Made by a program: the position numbers and the translations under genes. This document shows positions 1 to 5,823 of a DNA stretch of 27,949 bases, one piece after another. The DNA lies in IMG/VR virus record IMGVR_UViG_3300028498_000045, positions 1 through 27,949 of that record. One strand, given 5' to 3'. The notes under the pieces were generated by a model that was given only the letters and a program-made list of their open reading frames with translations, searched no databases and had not been told where the DNA came from. Position 1 is the stretch's first letter. Every line of letters starts with the position of its first letter. Source of the DNA: a virus.

Positions 1-54
1 AGCACCCGCCTTGTAAGCGGAAGGTCGTCAGTTCGACTCCGACAATCGGCACCA
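1..54 (+). tRNA. tRNA-Thr (TGT), 3' part only; likely phage attachment target
   Basis: The window opens inside a tRNA. The anticodon loop CTTGTAA gives anticodon TGT at 12-14, followed by a variable loop, a T-arm with GTTCGACTC and a 3' acceptor strand ending in a genomically encoded CCA (52-54). The 5' half lies outside the window. A tyrosine integrase starts about 130 bp downstream, so the 3' end of this tRNA is the probable attL core; the matching attR is not in the window. Confidence 0.9.
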
Positions 55-57
55 GGT

Positions 58-103
58 AAAACCCCTTGTTTCCCTCCCTGCGAGTGAAACAAGGGGTTTT
101 TTT
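58..103 (+). terminator. Rho-independent terminator of the tRNA gene
   Basis: A perfect 15-bp stem (58-72 with 86-100, AAAACCCCTTGTTTC paired with its complement) is followed by a run of seven T. It sits directly behind the tRNA and closes that host transcription unit. It may have been carried along at the integration junction. Confidence 0.85.
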
Positions 104-112
104 ATGTCTGGA

Positions 113-186
113 GTGGGTAAATTAACTCCCCAAAAGGGATACTGTGGGGAACCATTTCCCCACAATTTACCCGCGTAATTCCCCAA
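113..186. repeat. Nested inverted repeats between tRNA and int (possible integrase arm sites)
   Basis: GGGTAAATT (115-123) is mirrored by AATTTACCC (164-172). Inside this, TGTGGGGA (143-150) is mirrored by TCCCCACA (157-164). The word TCCCCA also recurs at 126-131 and 180-185. Repeated short arms between an attachment core and int are typical of integrase or excisionase binding sites; the assignment is inference. Confidence 0.4.
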
Positions 187-1173
187 ATGTCCAGCATCCA
201 ACCCACTGCAAAAGGCTACCGCGCGCAGGTCGCTATCAAGGGTCAGCGCGATAGCGCTACATTCCCGACTAAGCGGGAGGCCCAGCAGTGGGCAGCCAAG
301 CGCGAAATCGAGCTGCGGGTGGAAGCCTCCGGGTTGGGCACGACCAAGACGTTGGGCGATGCGCTACGGCGGTATGGCGAAGAAGTCAGCCCGACGCGCA
401 AGGGGGAGCAGAAAGAACTCCTGCGCCTGGCCGCGTTTGAGCGCTCGGTGTTGCCGTGCAAGCTGCGGCTGCACCAGGTGCAGTCGGACCATATCGCCGT
501 GTGGCGCGACGTGCGGCTGGCCGAAGTGTCGCCCGCATCGGTACTGCGCGATGTATCGCTGCTGTCGGCCGTTTTTGAGGCGGCCCGGCGGGACTGGAAG
601 TGGATCACCAAAAATCCGGTGTCGGATATGCGCAAGCCACCCAAGCCGGCGCACCGGGAGCGCACGATCAAGTGGGGGGAGATCAAGCGGGTGCTGCGGG
701 CGTTGGACTACCACCCTGGCCAGCCCGCGAAGTCGATTACGCAATCGGTCGGGCTATGCTTTATCGCTGCGCTGCGGACGGGGATGCGGGCAGGGGAGTT
801 GGCACGCTTGGAGTGGGTGCGTGTGCACGCCAAGCATGCGCACCTGGACGTGACTAAATCGGGCGTGGCCCGGGATGTGCCGCTGTCTGTCAAGGCGCGC
901 AAAGTGCTGGCCCAGGCACGCGGCTTTGATCCGGTGCTGGTGTTCGGGGTGCAGTCGGCGACGCTGGACGTGTTGTTTCGCCGGGCTAGGCTGCGGGCCG
1001 GGCTGGAGGGATTTACGTTTCACGATGCTCGGCACACGGCGGCCACGTGGATCGGCAGCTCCGGGCAGCTGGAGCTGCTGGAGATGTGCAAAATGTTCGG
1101 GTGGCGTGACCCGAAGCATGCGCTGATTTACTTCAACCCCACCGTGGGGGATTTGGCAGATAAGCTGAACTAG
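187..1173 (+). CDS. int: Phage tyrosine site-specific integrase
   Basis: This 328-aa tyrosine recombinase would integrate and excise the prophage at the neighbouring tRNA-Thr. An N-terminal arm-binding and SAM-like core-binding region spans about residues 1-150. The catalytic domain shows the box I arginine in TGMRAGEL (R201), the H-x-x-R motif (H279, R282) and the tyrosine nucleophile Y315 in ALIYFNP. A tryptophan (W306) occupies the usual second His/Trp position. Length is normal for the family. No clear Shine-Dalgarno precedes the ATG, and the inverted repeats upstream overlap the probable promoter. The gene ends two bases before the convergent excisionase-like gene. Confidence 0.95.
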   Translation: MSSIQPTAKGYRAQVAIKGQRDSATFPTKREAQQWAAKREIELRVEASGLGTTKTLGDALRRYGEEVSPTRKGEQKELLRLAAFERSVLPCKLRLHQVQSDHIAVWRDVRLAEVSPASVLRDVSLLSAVFEAARRDWKWITKNPVSDMRKPPKPAHRERTIKWGEIKRVLRALDYHPGQPAKSITQSVGLCFIAALRTGMRAGELARLEWVRVHAKHAHLDVTKSGVARDVPLSVKARKVLAQARGFDPVLVFGVQSATLDVLFRRARLRAGLEGFTFHDARHTAATWIGSSGQLELLEMCKMFGWRDPKHALIYFNPTVGDLADKLN

Positions 1174-1175
1174 CG

Positions 1176-1421
1176 TCACGCGGCCCTGCGCATGCTCTGC
1201 GCGGCCTCCCACTGCATCACTTCGGCGCGGTTCCATCGGCCCTTTGCGCGCAAAGGTATTTCCCCTCGAAGTTCCATCGCCACCAGCGTTTTTGGATCTT
1301 TGACTCCATAACGCAGTTTCATTTCGTCTGTACCGATCCAGGGTGTGATGGCATGGACCAGGGCCGCGAAGTCGCGGCGCATGAGTGCTATTTCTGCGAC
1401 GACAGTCTCGATAGTGCTCAT
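1176..1421 (-). CDS. Small DNA-binding protein, excisionase-like
   Basis: This 81-aa basic protein has a central stretch RYGVKDPKTLVAMELRGEIP followed by RWNRAEVMQWE. The pattern resembles the helix-turn-helix plus wing of excisionase/AlpA-type proteins, in which a helix reads DNA and a final W/R-rich helix closes the wing. A strong GGAGG lies 5 bases before the ATG. It is the last gene of the leftward early operon and converges on int, where a recombination directionality factor would be expected. Function is inferred from fold and position, since no catalytic signature exists for this class. Its start overlaps the preceding stop in an ATGA. Confidence 0.6.
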   Translation of the reverse strand: MSTIETVVAEIALMRRDFAALVHAITPWIGTDEMKLRYGVKDPKTLVAMELRGEIPLRAKGRWNRAEVMQWEAAQSMRRAA

Positions 1422-1852
1422 GTTGCCTCCTTGTGCGCATCATCTATGCGCAGGGGTTGAAATGCTGGGTAATTGCTTCCGGGTTGTCCGGGCTGATTGC
1501 TTCCCGTGCAATCGTTTGCATGGTTCGCTGCTTTTGGGCACCGCTTATTCCCACAATATGTGTAAAGCGGAATGATGTTGTGGCAACCCATGGTTGGGCT
1601 GTGCGCTTCGTCGTAGTCTGTTGTTATCCAGCCAACTACCTTTTCGCCGTCGCCTAATTCGTCGGCTGTGTACCAGTCGTACATCCATGCTACTGGCTTT
1701 GCTGGCTGCGCAGCAAGAGCAGCCGCCGCACGCTCAAATAACCCAGCGGCATGTAGAAATGTGGGCACTTTCATACCTTTTAGCGCTGTGACGTTGTAAG
1801 CGCTGCGCAGGCTTGTCGCGTAGTCCGAGCATTCGGTGGCTAGATCGCTCAT
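1418..1852 (-). CDS. Hypothetical phage early protein
   Basis: This 144-aa soluble protein has an alpha-helical N-terminus (about 1-50), then AQPAKPVAWMYDWYTADE, a phrase style common in phage early proteins of unknown function. Four cysteines (in GCHN, TYCGNKRCPK and NDC) could bind metal. The C-terminus is polar and proline-rich. It is coupled at both ends by 4-bp ATGA overlaps to the excisionase-like gene and to the winged-helix gene, so it belongs to the same transcript. I do not recognise a function. Confidence 0.65.
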   Translation of the reverse strand: MSDLATECSDYATSLRSAYNVTALKGMKVPTFLHAAGLFERAAAALAAQPAKPVAWMYDWYTADELGDGEKVVGWITTDYDEAHSPTMGCHNIIPLYTYCGNKRCPKAANHANDCTGSNQPGQPGSNYPAFQPLRIDDAHKEAT

Positions 1853-2307
1853 GCGGAAATCCCCCGGCTACGAATCTGCAAAGCCGCCATGGCCCCGGCG
1901 CGGACAAACAGGCGCGGCGGGGTGTAGAAGGTTTGGGGCAGCGTGAGCGGCACTTGGGTAAAAATGGTGGCGCTAGTGAACAGCACCTCGGGTTCGGGCT
2001 GCGCAGCCCGTGGCGGTCGCTGGCACCTTGCCACGGCTGCATGCACTTGGCGTATCTTGGGTGGCTTGGGTGTCGTCTTGTCGGCGGCCATGGCCAGCTT
2101 TCGCCCGCGAGGAGTTAGGTCGTAGGTCTGCCTGTATCCCCGGTTCGAGGTTTGTATCGATTGAAAGATGTAGGTGTACTCGCTGCGCAGCATGTAGCCT
2201 ACCGACGACTGATGCAGGCCGGGCAGGTGATGGGTCATCTGCTGCTTTGTCATGGGCCCATGCTCTGCGATGACTCGGGCGATGTTGGTGGTGATGCTGG
2301 GTTTCAT
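1849..2307 (-). CDS. Winged-helix-like phage protein
   Basis: In this 152-aa protein the first 75 residues read as a winged helix: helix TNIARVIAEHG, turn, TKQQMTHHLPGLHQSSVGYML as the putative recognition region, then a YDLTPRGRKLA wing. The remainder is proline-rich and low in predicted structure. It would bind DNA as an early regulator, but no target can be named. Its upstream spacer (2308-2384) holds an interspersed repeat rather than an ATGA overlap, so expression may not be strictly coupled to the upstream gene. Confidence 0.6.
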   Translation of the reverse strand: MKPSITTNIARVIAEHGPMTKQQMTHHLPGLHQSSVGYMLRSEYTYIFQSIQTSNRGYRQTYDLTPRGRKLAMAADKTTPKPPKIRQVHAAVARCQRPPRAAQPEPEVLFTSATIFTQVPLTLPQTFYTPPRLFVRAGAMAALQIRSRGISA

Positions 2308-2326
2308 GTTTTTATTGGGGATATTC

Positions 2327-2387
2327 GCCGCTAGCGCAAGTTCAATTTGCGCAAGCAGCTATAAATTAAATAGCAAAATGGTTTTTA
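2327..2387 (-). repeat. Interspersed intergenic repeat of Comamonadaceae type
   Basis: Read on the minus strand it runs TTTTGCTATTTAATTTATAG, then CTGCTTGCGCAA, a short spacer and CTTGCGCTAGCGGCG. The order GCTATT...ATAGCTGCTTGCGC...GCGCTAG matches a short palindromic element that I recall as scattered through Comamonadaceae intergenic regions. It fills the only real gap in the leftward operon. The AT-rich arm could also act as a weak promoter for the gene starting at 2307. Family membership is from memory, not from a search. Confidence 0.5.
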
Positions 2388-2849
2388 AGCTGCTAACCGC
2401 GCCCGCACGCTGCGCATCTGCTCTACCGACGCCATGCACGCCTGCAGCGCAATACCGTGGCGGTCTAGCTCGAGCAGTGAATCCATCACACTGGCGGCGG
2501 CGCGGGCAATGAGCAGTTCTTCGGCGTTAAAGCCCACCCGCCCGGTGCGCACAAAGCGGGCTTCCACGGCGGGGTGGATGGCCAGCACCTCGCGGATGGC
2601 GGTGTGGGCCTCGTCGGTAAAGGCCCGACCGTCCAGCGCCAGCAGGCGCAGCAGCTGGGCAGCGGTGTAGCCCGACTCCAGCCAGTCAAACAGGTCGGCT
2701 TTTTGCGCCGTGCCATGGGTGAACATGTGGATCAGATCCCAGTGGATGATCTGCACCGTGCTGACAGTGGCTGCCGGGGTTTTGGGCCGCCAGAATTTGG
2801 GCATTTGCAGCGTGGGCAACATGCTGGGGCGATGGTGTAAATGCATCAT
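2385..2849 (-). CDS. Hypothetical phage early protein
   Basis: This 154-aa mostly helical protein has an N-terminal tail rich in His, Pro and Met, followed from about residue 35 by leucine-rich helices (HWDLIHMFTHG, DLFDWLESGYTAAQLLRLLALDG, SVMDSLLELDRHGIALQACM). There are no transmembrane segments and no recognised domain. Its start ATGATG overlaps the stop of the HD-domain gene upstream, so the two are translationally coupled; the second ATG (2846) is an alternative start. Confidence 0.6.
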   Translation of the reverse strand: MMHLHHRPSMLPTLQMPKFWRPKTPAATVSTVQIIHWDLIHMFTHGTAQKADLFDWLESGYTAAQLLRLLALDGRAFTDEAHTAIREVLAIHPAVEARFVRTGRVGFNAEELLIARAAASVMDSLLELDRHGIALQACMASVEQMRSVRARLAA

Positions 2850-3448
2850 GCGGCCTTTGCTGCGTGCAGCAGTTCGATGTAATTTTTAACAAAATATGCG
2901 GCCCAGCCGTCGGGCGAATGGCGTTTGCTGACGTGATGCAGCGGGACGTTGCGCGGGTCCGTGTCGGGCTCAATGCCATCCAGCGAGTCCCATGCGTCCG
3001 CTTGCGCCATCGGGTGCAGCAGGTCGCGGCGCTCGGTGGCCAGGCTGACCAAATCCCAATGCTTGATGACCTGGGCGTTGTTGTAGTACGCGGCGGCACC
3101 GCTGAGTTGCGTGAGGGTGGCGTACTGCAGCATGTTTTCTAGCCGCTGCAGCGGGTTATCGGGCCCCGTGCTGTAGCCGGCCACCAGCGCCTTGACCGGG
3201 CTGGGTATGTCGCCCAGCAAAAACTCGTGCGCATCGTGCAGCAGGGCTCCCAGCGCTACGGCGGGTGCGGCACCGCTTTGCTTGGCCAGCGAGCACACAT
3301 GCAGGCTGTGCGCGGCCACGCTCCAGGGCATGCGGGTGGCGCCGGCAAAGCGGGGCATGCGGCTGAGGTGGTGGGCCACATCGTGGATGTGGACTTGGCC
3401 CGACTGCGGCAGGGGTAGATCCACGCGGCGGCCGGAATGTGTGATCAT
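2846..3448 (-). CDS. HD-domain phosphohydrolase (YfbR-like)
   Basis: This is a 200-aa metal-dependent phosphohydrolase of the HD superfamily. IHDVAHHLSRMPRFAG leads to a first metal histidine (H47 in VAAHSLHV), the HD pair H71-D72 in ALLHDAHEFLLGDIPSPVK, and H74/E75 behind it. Such phage enzymes resemble 5'-deoxynucleotidases and probably act on nucleotides, here next to an SSB-like gene. I chose the ATG at 3448 because it makes the same 4-bp ATGA overlap as the rest of the operon; 3457 (MHFMITHS) is possible. An upstream extension to 3643 is Pro/Arg-rich shadow of the neighbouring gene and is unlikely to be coding. Confidence 0.8.
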   Translation of the reverse strand: MITHSGRRVDLPLPQSGQVHIHDVAHHLSRMPRFAGATRMPWSVAAHSLHVCSLAKQSGAAPAVALGALLHDAHEFLLGDIPSPVKALVAGYSTGPDNPLQRLENMLQYATLTQLSGAAAYYNNAQVIKHWDLVSLATERRDLLHPMAQADAWDSLDGIEPDTDPRNVPLHHVSKRHSPDGWAAYFVKNYIELLHAAKAA

Positions 3449-3810
3449 GAAGTGCATAGGGCTTTTCGGGGTGCGGGGTGAATAAACGGGGCGCGGTGCG
3501 GGGTAGCCGCCAGCGCGCAGTGCGCCACCTGGGCGTGGATCTCGGCCTGGCCAAAGCGGCCCAGGTTGTGGCTGCGGATGCGGATGCAGTCGACGCGCAA
3601 AGCGGTGCCTGGGGGCAGTTGGTCGGCGTGCTGGCGGTGCCATGCCTGGGCTTCGGCCCCGGCCCAGGTGATGCGCCAGCCCACGGGCATTTGCATGCCG
3701 TGGCGGTCTGCCACCAGCAGGGTTAAATTAAAAGTGCCATCGGCGGCGGTGGTGGCCAGGGGTGGGACGTTGCCCAGGTACACCACGCCGGTGGACTGCA
3801 TGCTGCTCAT
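3445..3810 (-). CDS. Putative OB-fold / single-strand-binding-like protein
   Basis: This 121-aa protein starts at the ATG that overlaps the previous stop (ATGA, 3807-3810). GVVYLGNVPPLATTAADGTFNLTLLVADR, the middle GWRITWAGAEAQAW and the late LPPGTALRVDCIRIRSH follow the beta-strand spacing of small OB-fold SSBs (first strand, aromatic W positions, then a strand starting GTALRV). The match is weak and no C-terminal acidic tip is present, so it may instead be an unrelated phage early protein. It sits next to the nucleotidase-like gene, which fits nucleotide or DNA metabolism. Confidence 0.55.
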   Translation of the reverse strand: MSSMQSTGVVYLGNVPPLATTAADGTFNLTLLVADRHGMQMPVGWRITWAGAEAQAWHRQHADQLPPGTALRVDCIRIRSHNLGRFGQAEIHAQVAHCALAATPHRAPFIHPAPRKALCTS

Positions 3811-4031
3811 CGCGGGCCCCACAGGGTGGGAATGCCGTGTCTGAGGATCCACCAGACACTGCCTGCGGTAATGGCGACAGAGACAAACGCCAGCAACCAA
3901 AAGCCGATTTTTTCACCCAGCGAGACACGCTCGGGTGGCAGGTTGTCGATTTCGATAATCTTCTCGCCGTCGCGCTGAATAAGCCGCGCAGGACGGGTCT
4001 CGGTGAAGGGGGAGGGTTGGTAGCCGCTCAT
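3807..4031 (-). CDS. Small single-pass membrane protein
   Basis: This 74-aa protein has a hydrophilic N-terminus (about 1-40, with RDGEKIIEIDNLPPERVSLGEK) and one clear membrane span, GFWLLAFVSVAITAGSVWWIL (about 43-63), ending in a short basic tail. It overlaps both neighbours by ATGA. The function is unknown; small inner-membrane proteins in the left operon of temperate phages are often involved in exclusion or host membrane effects, but nothing here proves that. Confidence 0.6.
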   Translation of the reverse strand: MSGYQPSPFTETRPARLIQRDGEKIIEIDNLPPERVSLGEKIGFWLLAFVSVAITAGSVWWILRHGIPTLWGPR

Positions 4032-4258
4032 GGAAGCCGCCCATCGCGGCAGACCAAATGCCCGCCTTGTTTTTCAAAAAACATAGCAGCGTTGCCATAC
4101 AGCGCGGTGCATTGGTCCTCTGCGGCCTGCCGTTGCGCGGCCCGCTGTGCGTCCGTGTCGCTACCCAGCGGCTCAGCGTTGTAGCCAAAAGCGGCGGGCA
4201 GCATGAGTGCTGCAATGATAAAACTTAGGCCCAGCGTCACTTTTAAGCGCGGGCTCAT
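4028..4258 (-). CDS. Small exported protein with signal peptide
   Basis: This 76-aa protein has a positively charged N-terminus (SPRLK), a hydrophobic core VTLGLSFIIAALMLPAA and a probable cleavage near AAFG-YN, so it is likely exported or anchored. The mature part has two cysteines (DQCTALYG and HLVCRDG) that could form a disulphide, as expected in the periplasm. It is coupled by ATGA overlaps to genes on both sides. I recognise no family. Confidence 0.6.
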   Translation of the reverse strand: MSPRLKVTLGLSFIIAALMLPAAFGYNAEPLGSDTDAQRAAQRQAAEDQCTALYGNAAMFFEKQGGHLVCRDGRLP

Positions 4259-4578
4259 GCTGTCTGCCCATGGCTCGAGCTGCTTGTTGGGGCCAAGCCG
4301 CCGCTGGCCTCAAGCCAGTAATTCAGGGAGGTGCGAGCTTCCTTCTCAACCGCGCGTATGGATTGGTGCAAAAAGTGACGGGTCGGCTCTGAAGACGAGT
4401 CAAACACGCGAGTAAGCAACTCTCTGGCTGCGTGCAGCATGCCCAGGTCGTACAGAAAAAAGCCGCGCCAGGTGGCAGCTTGCTCTTCTTCTTCGGCCGC
4501 GTGGCGCTGCAAATTTGCAGCTGCTACCCGCCGGTTGGCGGCAATGACCTGGGGGGAGGGGGGAAGCGTGGAAATCAT
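4255..4578 (-). CDS. Hypothetical protein, first gene of the leftward early operon
   Basis: This 107-aa soluble helical protein contains VAAANLQRHAAEEEEQAATW, a likely coiled-coil helix, followed by FLYDLGMLHAARELLTRVF. An AAGGA Shine-Dalgarno lies 9 bases before the ATG. It follows a leader of about 260 nt that contains a terminator-like hairpin, so its expression may depend on readthrough. No function is recognised. Confidence 0.6.
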   Translation of the reverse strand: MISTLPPSPQVIAANRRVAAANLQRHAAEEEEQAATWRGFFLYDLGMLHAARELLTRVFDSSSEPTRHFLHQSIRAVEKEARTSLNYWLEASGGLAPTSSSSHGQTA

Positions 4579-4840
4579 GAGGGGATTCCTTTAGGGCGTA
4601 AAAAAGCCCGCTGGGGGCGGGCTGGGTGTTTGAGATGGGGAAATAAATCCACAACACCGGCTCGCGGCGCTGTGGGTTTGCCCCTCTTGCGAAGGGCTTT
4701 CTCTGCACCATCGTGTGGGTGCTTGTCTGTTCCCAGACCACTGCATATCGTGTATCGGCTCATATGCGTCCTAGGCTGTCGCACTCGTCTGGCTTGCCGC
4801 GCCAGAGTCTCAGCGGTCCTCGCGGCTTGTGGGCTGCAAT
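4579..4840 (-). promoter_or_regulatory. Structured leader of the leftward operon (possible antitermination leader)
   Basis: No convincing gene fills this 262-base stretch. In the leftward transcript, GTCTG-GGAA-CAGAC (4725-4738) and GCACC-CACACGAT-GGTGC (4705-4722) form two hairpins separated by two bases; the first has a GNRA-type GGAA loop. An intrinsic terminator follows at 4600-4622, upstream of the first gene. A 69-codon open frame (4575-4784) runs through the terminator and ends in an ATGA overlap with the next gene; it could be a leader peptide, but its last third is simply terminator sequence read as protein. Confidence 0.45.
4595..4622 (-). terminator. Intrinsic terminator in the leftward leader
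   Basis: On the minus strand it reads GCCCGC, loop CCCCA, GCGGGC and then TTTTTT. The 28-bp segment is repeated exactly at 5782-5809. It lies between the leftward promoter (4846-4874) and the first operon gene, so it would stop transcription unless antiterminated. Confidence 0.65.
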
Positions 4841-4845
4841 GGCTT

Positions 4846-4874
4846 ACTATACCTTTGGGTATTGTAAAAGTACA
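4846..4874 (-). promoter_or_regulatory. Leftward early promoter overlapping operators
   Basis: On the minus strand, TGTACT (4869-4874) and TATAGT (4846-4851) are separated by 17 bp. The -10 overlaps the outer end of the left operator, so a bound repressor would block it. The -35 is poor, so the call rests on the -10, the spacing and the operator overlap. Confidence 0.5.
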
Positions 4875-4888
4875 TACCCAAAGGTATA
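4848..4888. promoter_or_regulatory. Paired repressor operators, ATACC-N4-GGTAT
   Basis: Two 14-bp palindromes, ATACCTTTGGGTAT (4849-4862) and ATACCCAAAGGTAT (4874-4887), lie 25 bp apart centre to centre and are exact reverse complements of each other over 15 bp. The same palindrome occurs between the repressor and the Cro-like gene (7724-7777). They sit between divergent promoters and are the best candidates for repressor or Cro binding sites controlling the left operon. Confidence 0.75.
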
Positions 4889-4890
4889 TT
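4862..4890 (+). promoter_or_regulatory. Rightward promoter overlapping operators
   Basis: TTGTAA (4862-4867), 17 bp, then TATATT (4885-4890). The operator half-site GGTAT runs directly into the -10 box, exactly as in the promoter of the Cro-like gene. It would transcribe the small ORF at 4957 and the DUF4258 cassette. Confidence 0.6.
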
Positions 4891-4956
4891 TATTTTTAGC
4901 TCTGTAATCGTTGGCATATTGCGGGTGCGTTTGGACGCTTATCCCTAAGGAATATT

Positions 4957-5139
4957 ATGGAAATATTGGATTTTGTAGAGTTACAAAGCCAGCGCAGTGC
5001 GGCCTACAGCATTGGCGGCATGGAGTCGATGCGCACCTGGGCGCATACGGTGTTAGGTTTGCAGTTGGGTGGCGCGGGCGTAAAAAAACCGCCTCGAAGG
5101 GCGGGTGGTTGTTTGTGTTTATACGGCATTGACGTATAA
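4957..5139 (+). CDS. Possible small protein of unknown function
   Basis: This 60-codon frame is preceded by a good AAGGA 5 bases before the ATG and lies downstream of a repressor-controlled promoter. MEILDFVELQSQRSAAYSIGGMESMRTWAHTVLGLQLGG looks like a plausible small helical protein. The last 20 codons run through the hairpin at 5089-5104 and look like chance reading. It ends 7 bases before the DUF4258 start. I cannot exclude that it is an untranslated leader. Confidence 0.4.
   Translation: MEILDFVELQSQRSAAYSIGGMESMRTWAHTVLGLQLGGAGVKKPPRRAGGCLCLYGIDV
5081..5104 (-). terminator. Intrinsic terminator, minus strand
   Basis: On the minus strand CCGCC, a six-base loop and GGCGG precede TTTTTTT and then ACGCC, the same trailer as in the copies at 4595-4622 and 5782-5809. 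It would stop leftward transcripts before they reach the operator region. Confidence 0.5.
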
Positions 5140-5140
5140 T
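5112..5140 (+). promoter_or_regulatory. Promoter and possible operator of the DUF4258 cassette
   Basis: A consensus TATAAT (5135-5140) sits 6 bases before the chosen ATG, so the mRNA would be leaderless or nearly so; the -35 region (TTTGTG, 5112-5117) is weak. An inverted repeat TATACG-N7-CGTATA (5120-5138) overlaps the -10 and would suit autoregulation by the HTH protein of the cassette. Confidence 0.5.
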
Positions 5141-5146
5141 CAGATT

Positions 5147-5395
5147 ATGCAAATCAACTTCACCCAGCACGCTTTGACCCGGATGGCAGAGCGCGGCATT
5201 AGCCAGGCTGAGGTGTTGCAAACGCTGGCTGCGCCGCTGCTGAATGTGCCCGCTGACAATGGGTGCTTTGAAGCCAGGGGCATGGTTCAGCGGAGCAAAG
5301 GCCCGATGCTGTTGCGCGTGGTCTATGCGAATGGCGTGGTGCTGACCGTCATCACTGTGATACCCACAACCCAATTTAAGAGGTACGGACTATGA
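5147..5395 (+). CDS. DUF4258 family protein (putative toxin-like component)
   Basis: This 82-aa protein starts MQINFTQHALTRMAERGISQAEV, the hallmark opening of DUF4258 (H-x-x-x-R-M-x-E-R-G-I-x-x-x-x-V), followed by beta strands and the C-terminal VLTVITVIPTTQ. The start at 5147 matches the domain boundary; the upstream ATG at 5105 lies in the hairpin and is unlikely. DUF4258 proteins have RelE/ParE-like size and strand order and often sit beside small antitoxin-like genes; the biochemical role is not established. It is followed 4 bases upstream of its end by the DUF2283 start (ATGA-type overlap). Confidence 0.85.
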   Translation: MQINFTQHALTRMAERGISQAEVLQTLAAPLLNVPADNGCFEARGMVQRSKGPMLLRVVYANGVVLTVITVIPTTQFKRYGL

Positions 5396-5592
5396 AAATT
5401 GAATACGATCAACAAGCCGACGCGATGTACATCCGCTTGGCTGCGGGCACTGTGGTGGAGAGTGATGAGGTGCGCCCCGGTGTGGTGATGGACCTGGATG
5501 CCAATGGCCGGGTGCTGGGTATTGAGATGCTGGGCGTAAGCCAGCGGGCCGACAACCCGCGTGAAATGTCACTGGAGTTGGTGGGTGCTTGA
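5392..5592 (+). CDS. DUF2283 family protein
   Basis: This 66-aa protein is a textbook DUF2283: MKIEYDQQADAMYIRL near the start, then a strand and turn EVRPGVVMDLDANGRVLGIEMLGVS. It overlaps the DUF4258 stop by 4 bases and the following HTH gene by 8 bases, so the three are one translational unit. In other genomes DUF2283 often follows DUF4258; together they look like a toxin-antitoxin-type pair, which is inference. Confidence 0.85.
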   Translation: MKIEYDQQADAMYIRLAAGTVVESDEVRPGVVMDLDANGRVLGIEMLGVSQRADNPREMSLELVGA

Positions 5593-5788
5593 GCCAGCAG
5601 CCCGCACGGCAGCGGCGCAGGCACGCAGTGCAGTAGGTGTGTCGCAGGCCGAATTCGCCAAGTTACTGGGGGTGTCTGTGCGTACCCTGCAAGAGTGGGA
5701 GCAGGGAAGGCGCGAGCCCTCTGGGGCGGCTAAAACGCTGTTACGGGTTGCCCAGCTAGCACCCGAGGCGGTTAGGCTGGCGGCGTAA
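5585..5788 (+). CDS. Xre-type HTH regulator, third gene of the DUF4258 cassette
   Basis: This 67-aa protein has a compact helix-turn-helix: VSQAEFAKLLGVSVRTLQEW followed by EQGRREPSGAAKTLLRVA, the HigA/MqsA-like antitoxin pattern. I chose the GTG at 5585 because GGAG lies 7 bases upstream and the protein then begins just before the domain; the ATG at 5561 lies deep in the DUF2283 gene in another frame. It probably represses its own operon through TATACG-N7-CGTATA. Confidence 0.75.
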   Translation: MLEPAARTAAAQARSAVGVSQAEFAKLLGVSVRTLQEWEQGRREPSGAAKTLLRVAQLAPEAVRLAA

Positions 5789-5809
5789 AAAAGCCCGCTG
5801 GGGGCGGGC
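5782..5809 (-). terminator. Intrinsic terminator of the 331-aa minus-strand gene
   Basis: On the minus strand GCCCGC-CCCCA-GCGGGC-TTTTTT directly follows the stop of the minus-strand gene at 5824. It is an exact 28-bp duplicate of the terminator at 4595-4622. Its T-run side overlaps the stop codon of the convergent HTH gene. Confidence 0.75.
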
Positions 5810-5823
5810 CGGAGAGCTGATTC

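Noticed and set aside
3449-3643. N-terminal extension of the HD-domain gene
   Set aside because: Rich in Pro and Arg, opposite in style to the domain, and overlapping the SSB-like gene; the ATGA start at 3448 fits the operon pattern.
4575-4784. 69-codon minus-strand frame in the leftward leader
   Set aside because: It ends in the same ATGA overlap as the real genes, but a third of it is terminator sequence and there is no clear ribosome binding site; kept only as a possible leader peptide.
5105-5146. Upstream start for the DUF4258 gene
   Set aside because: The extra residues come from the hairpin and promoter; the DUF4258 domain begins at 5147.
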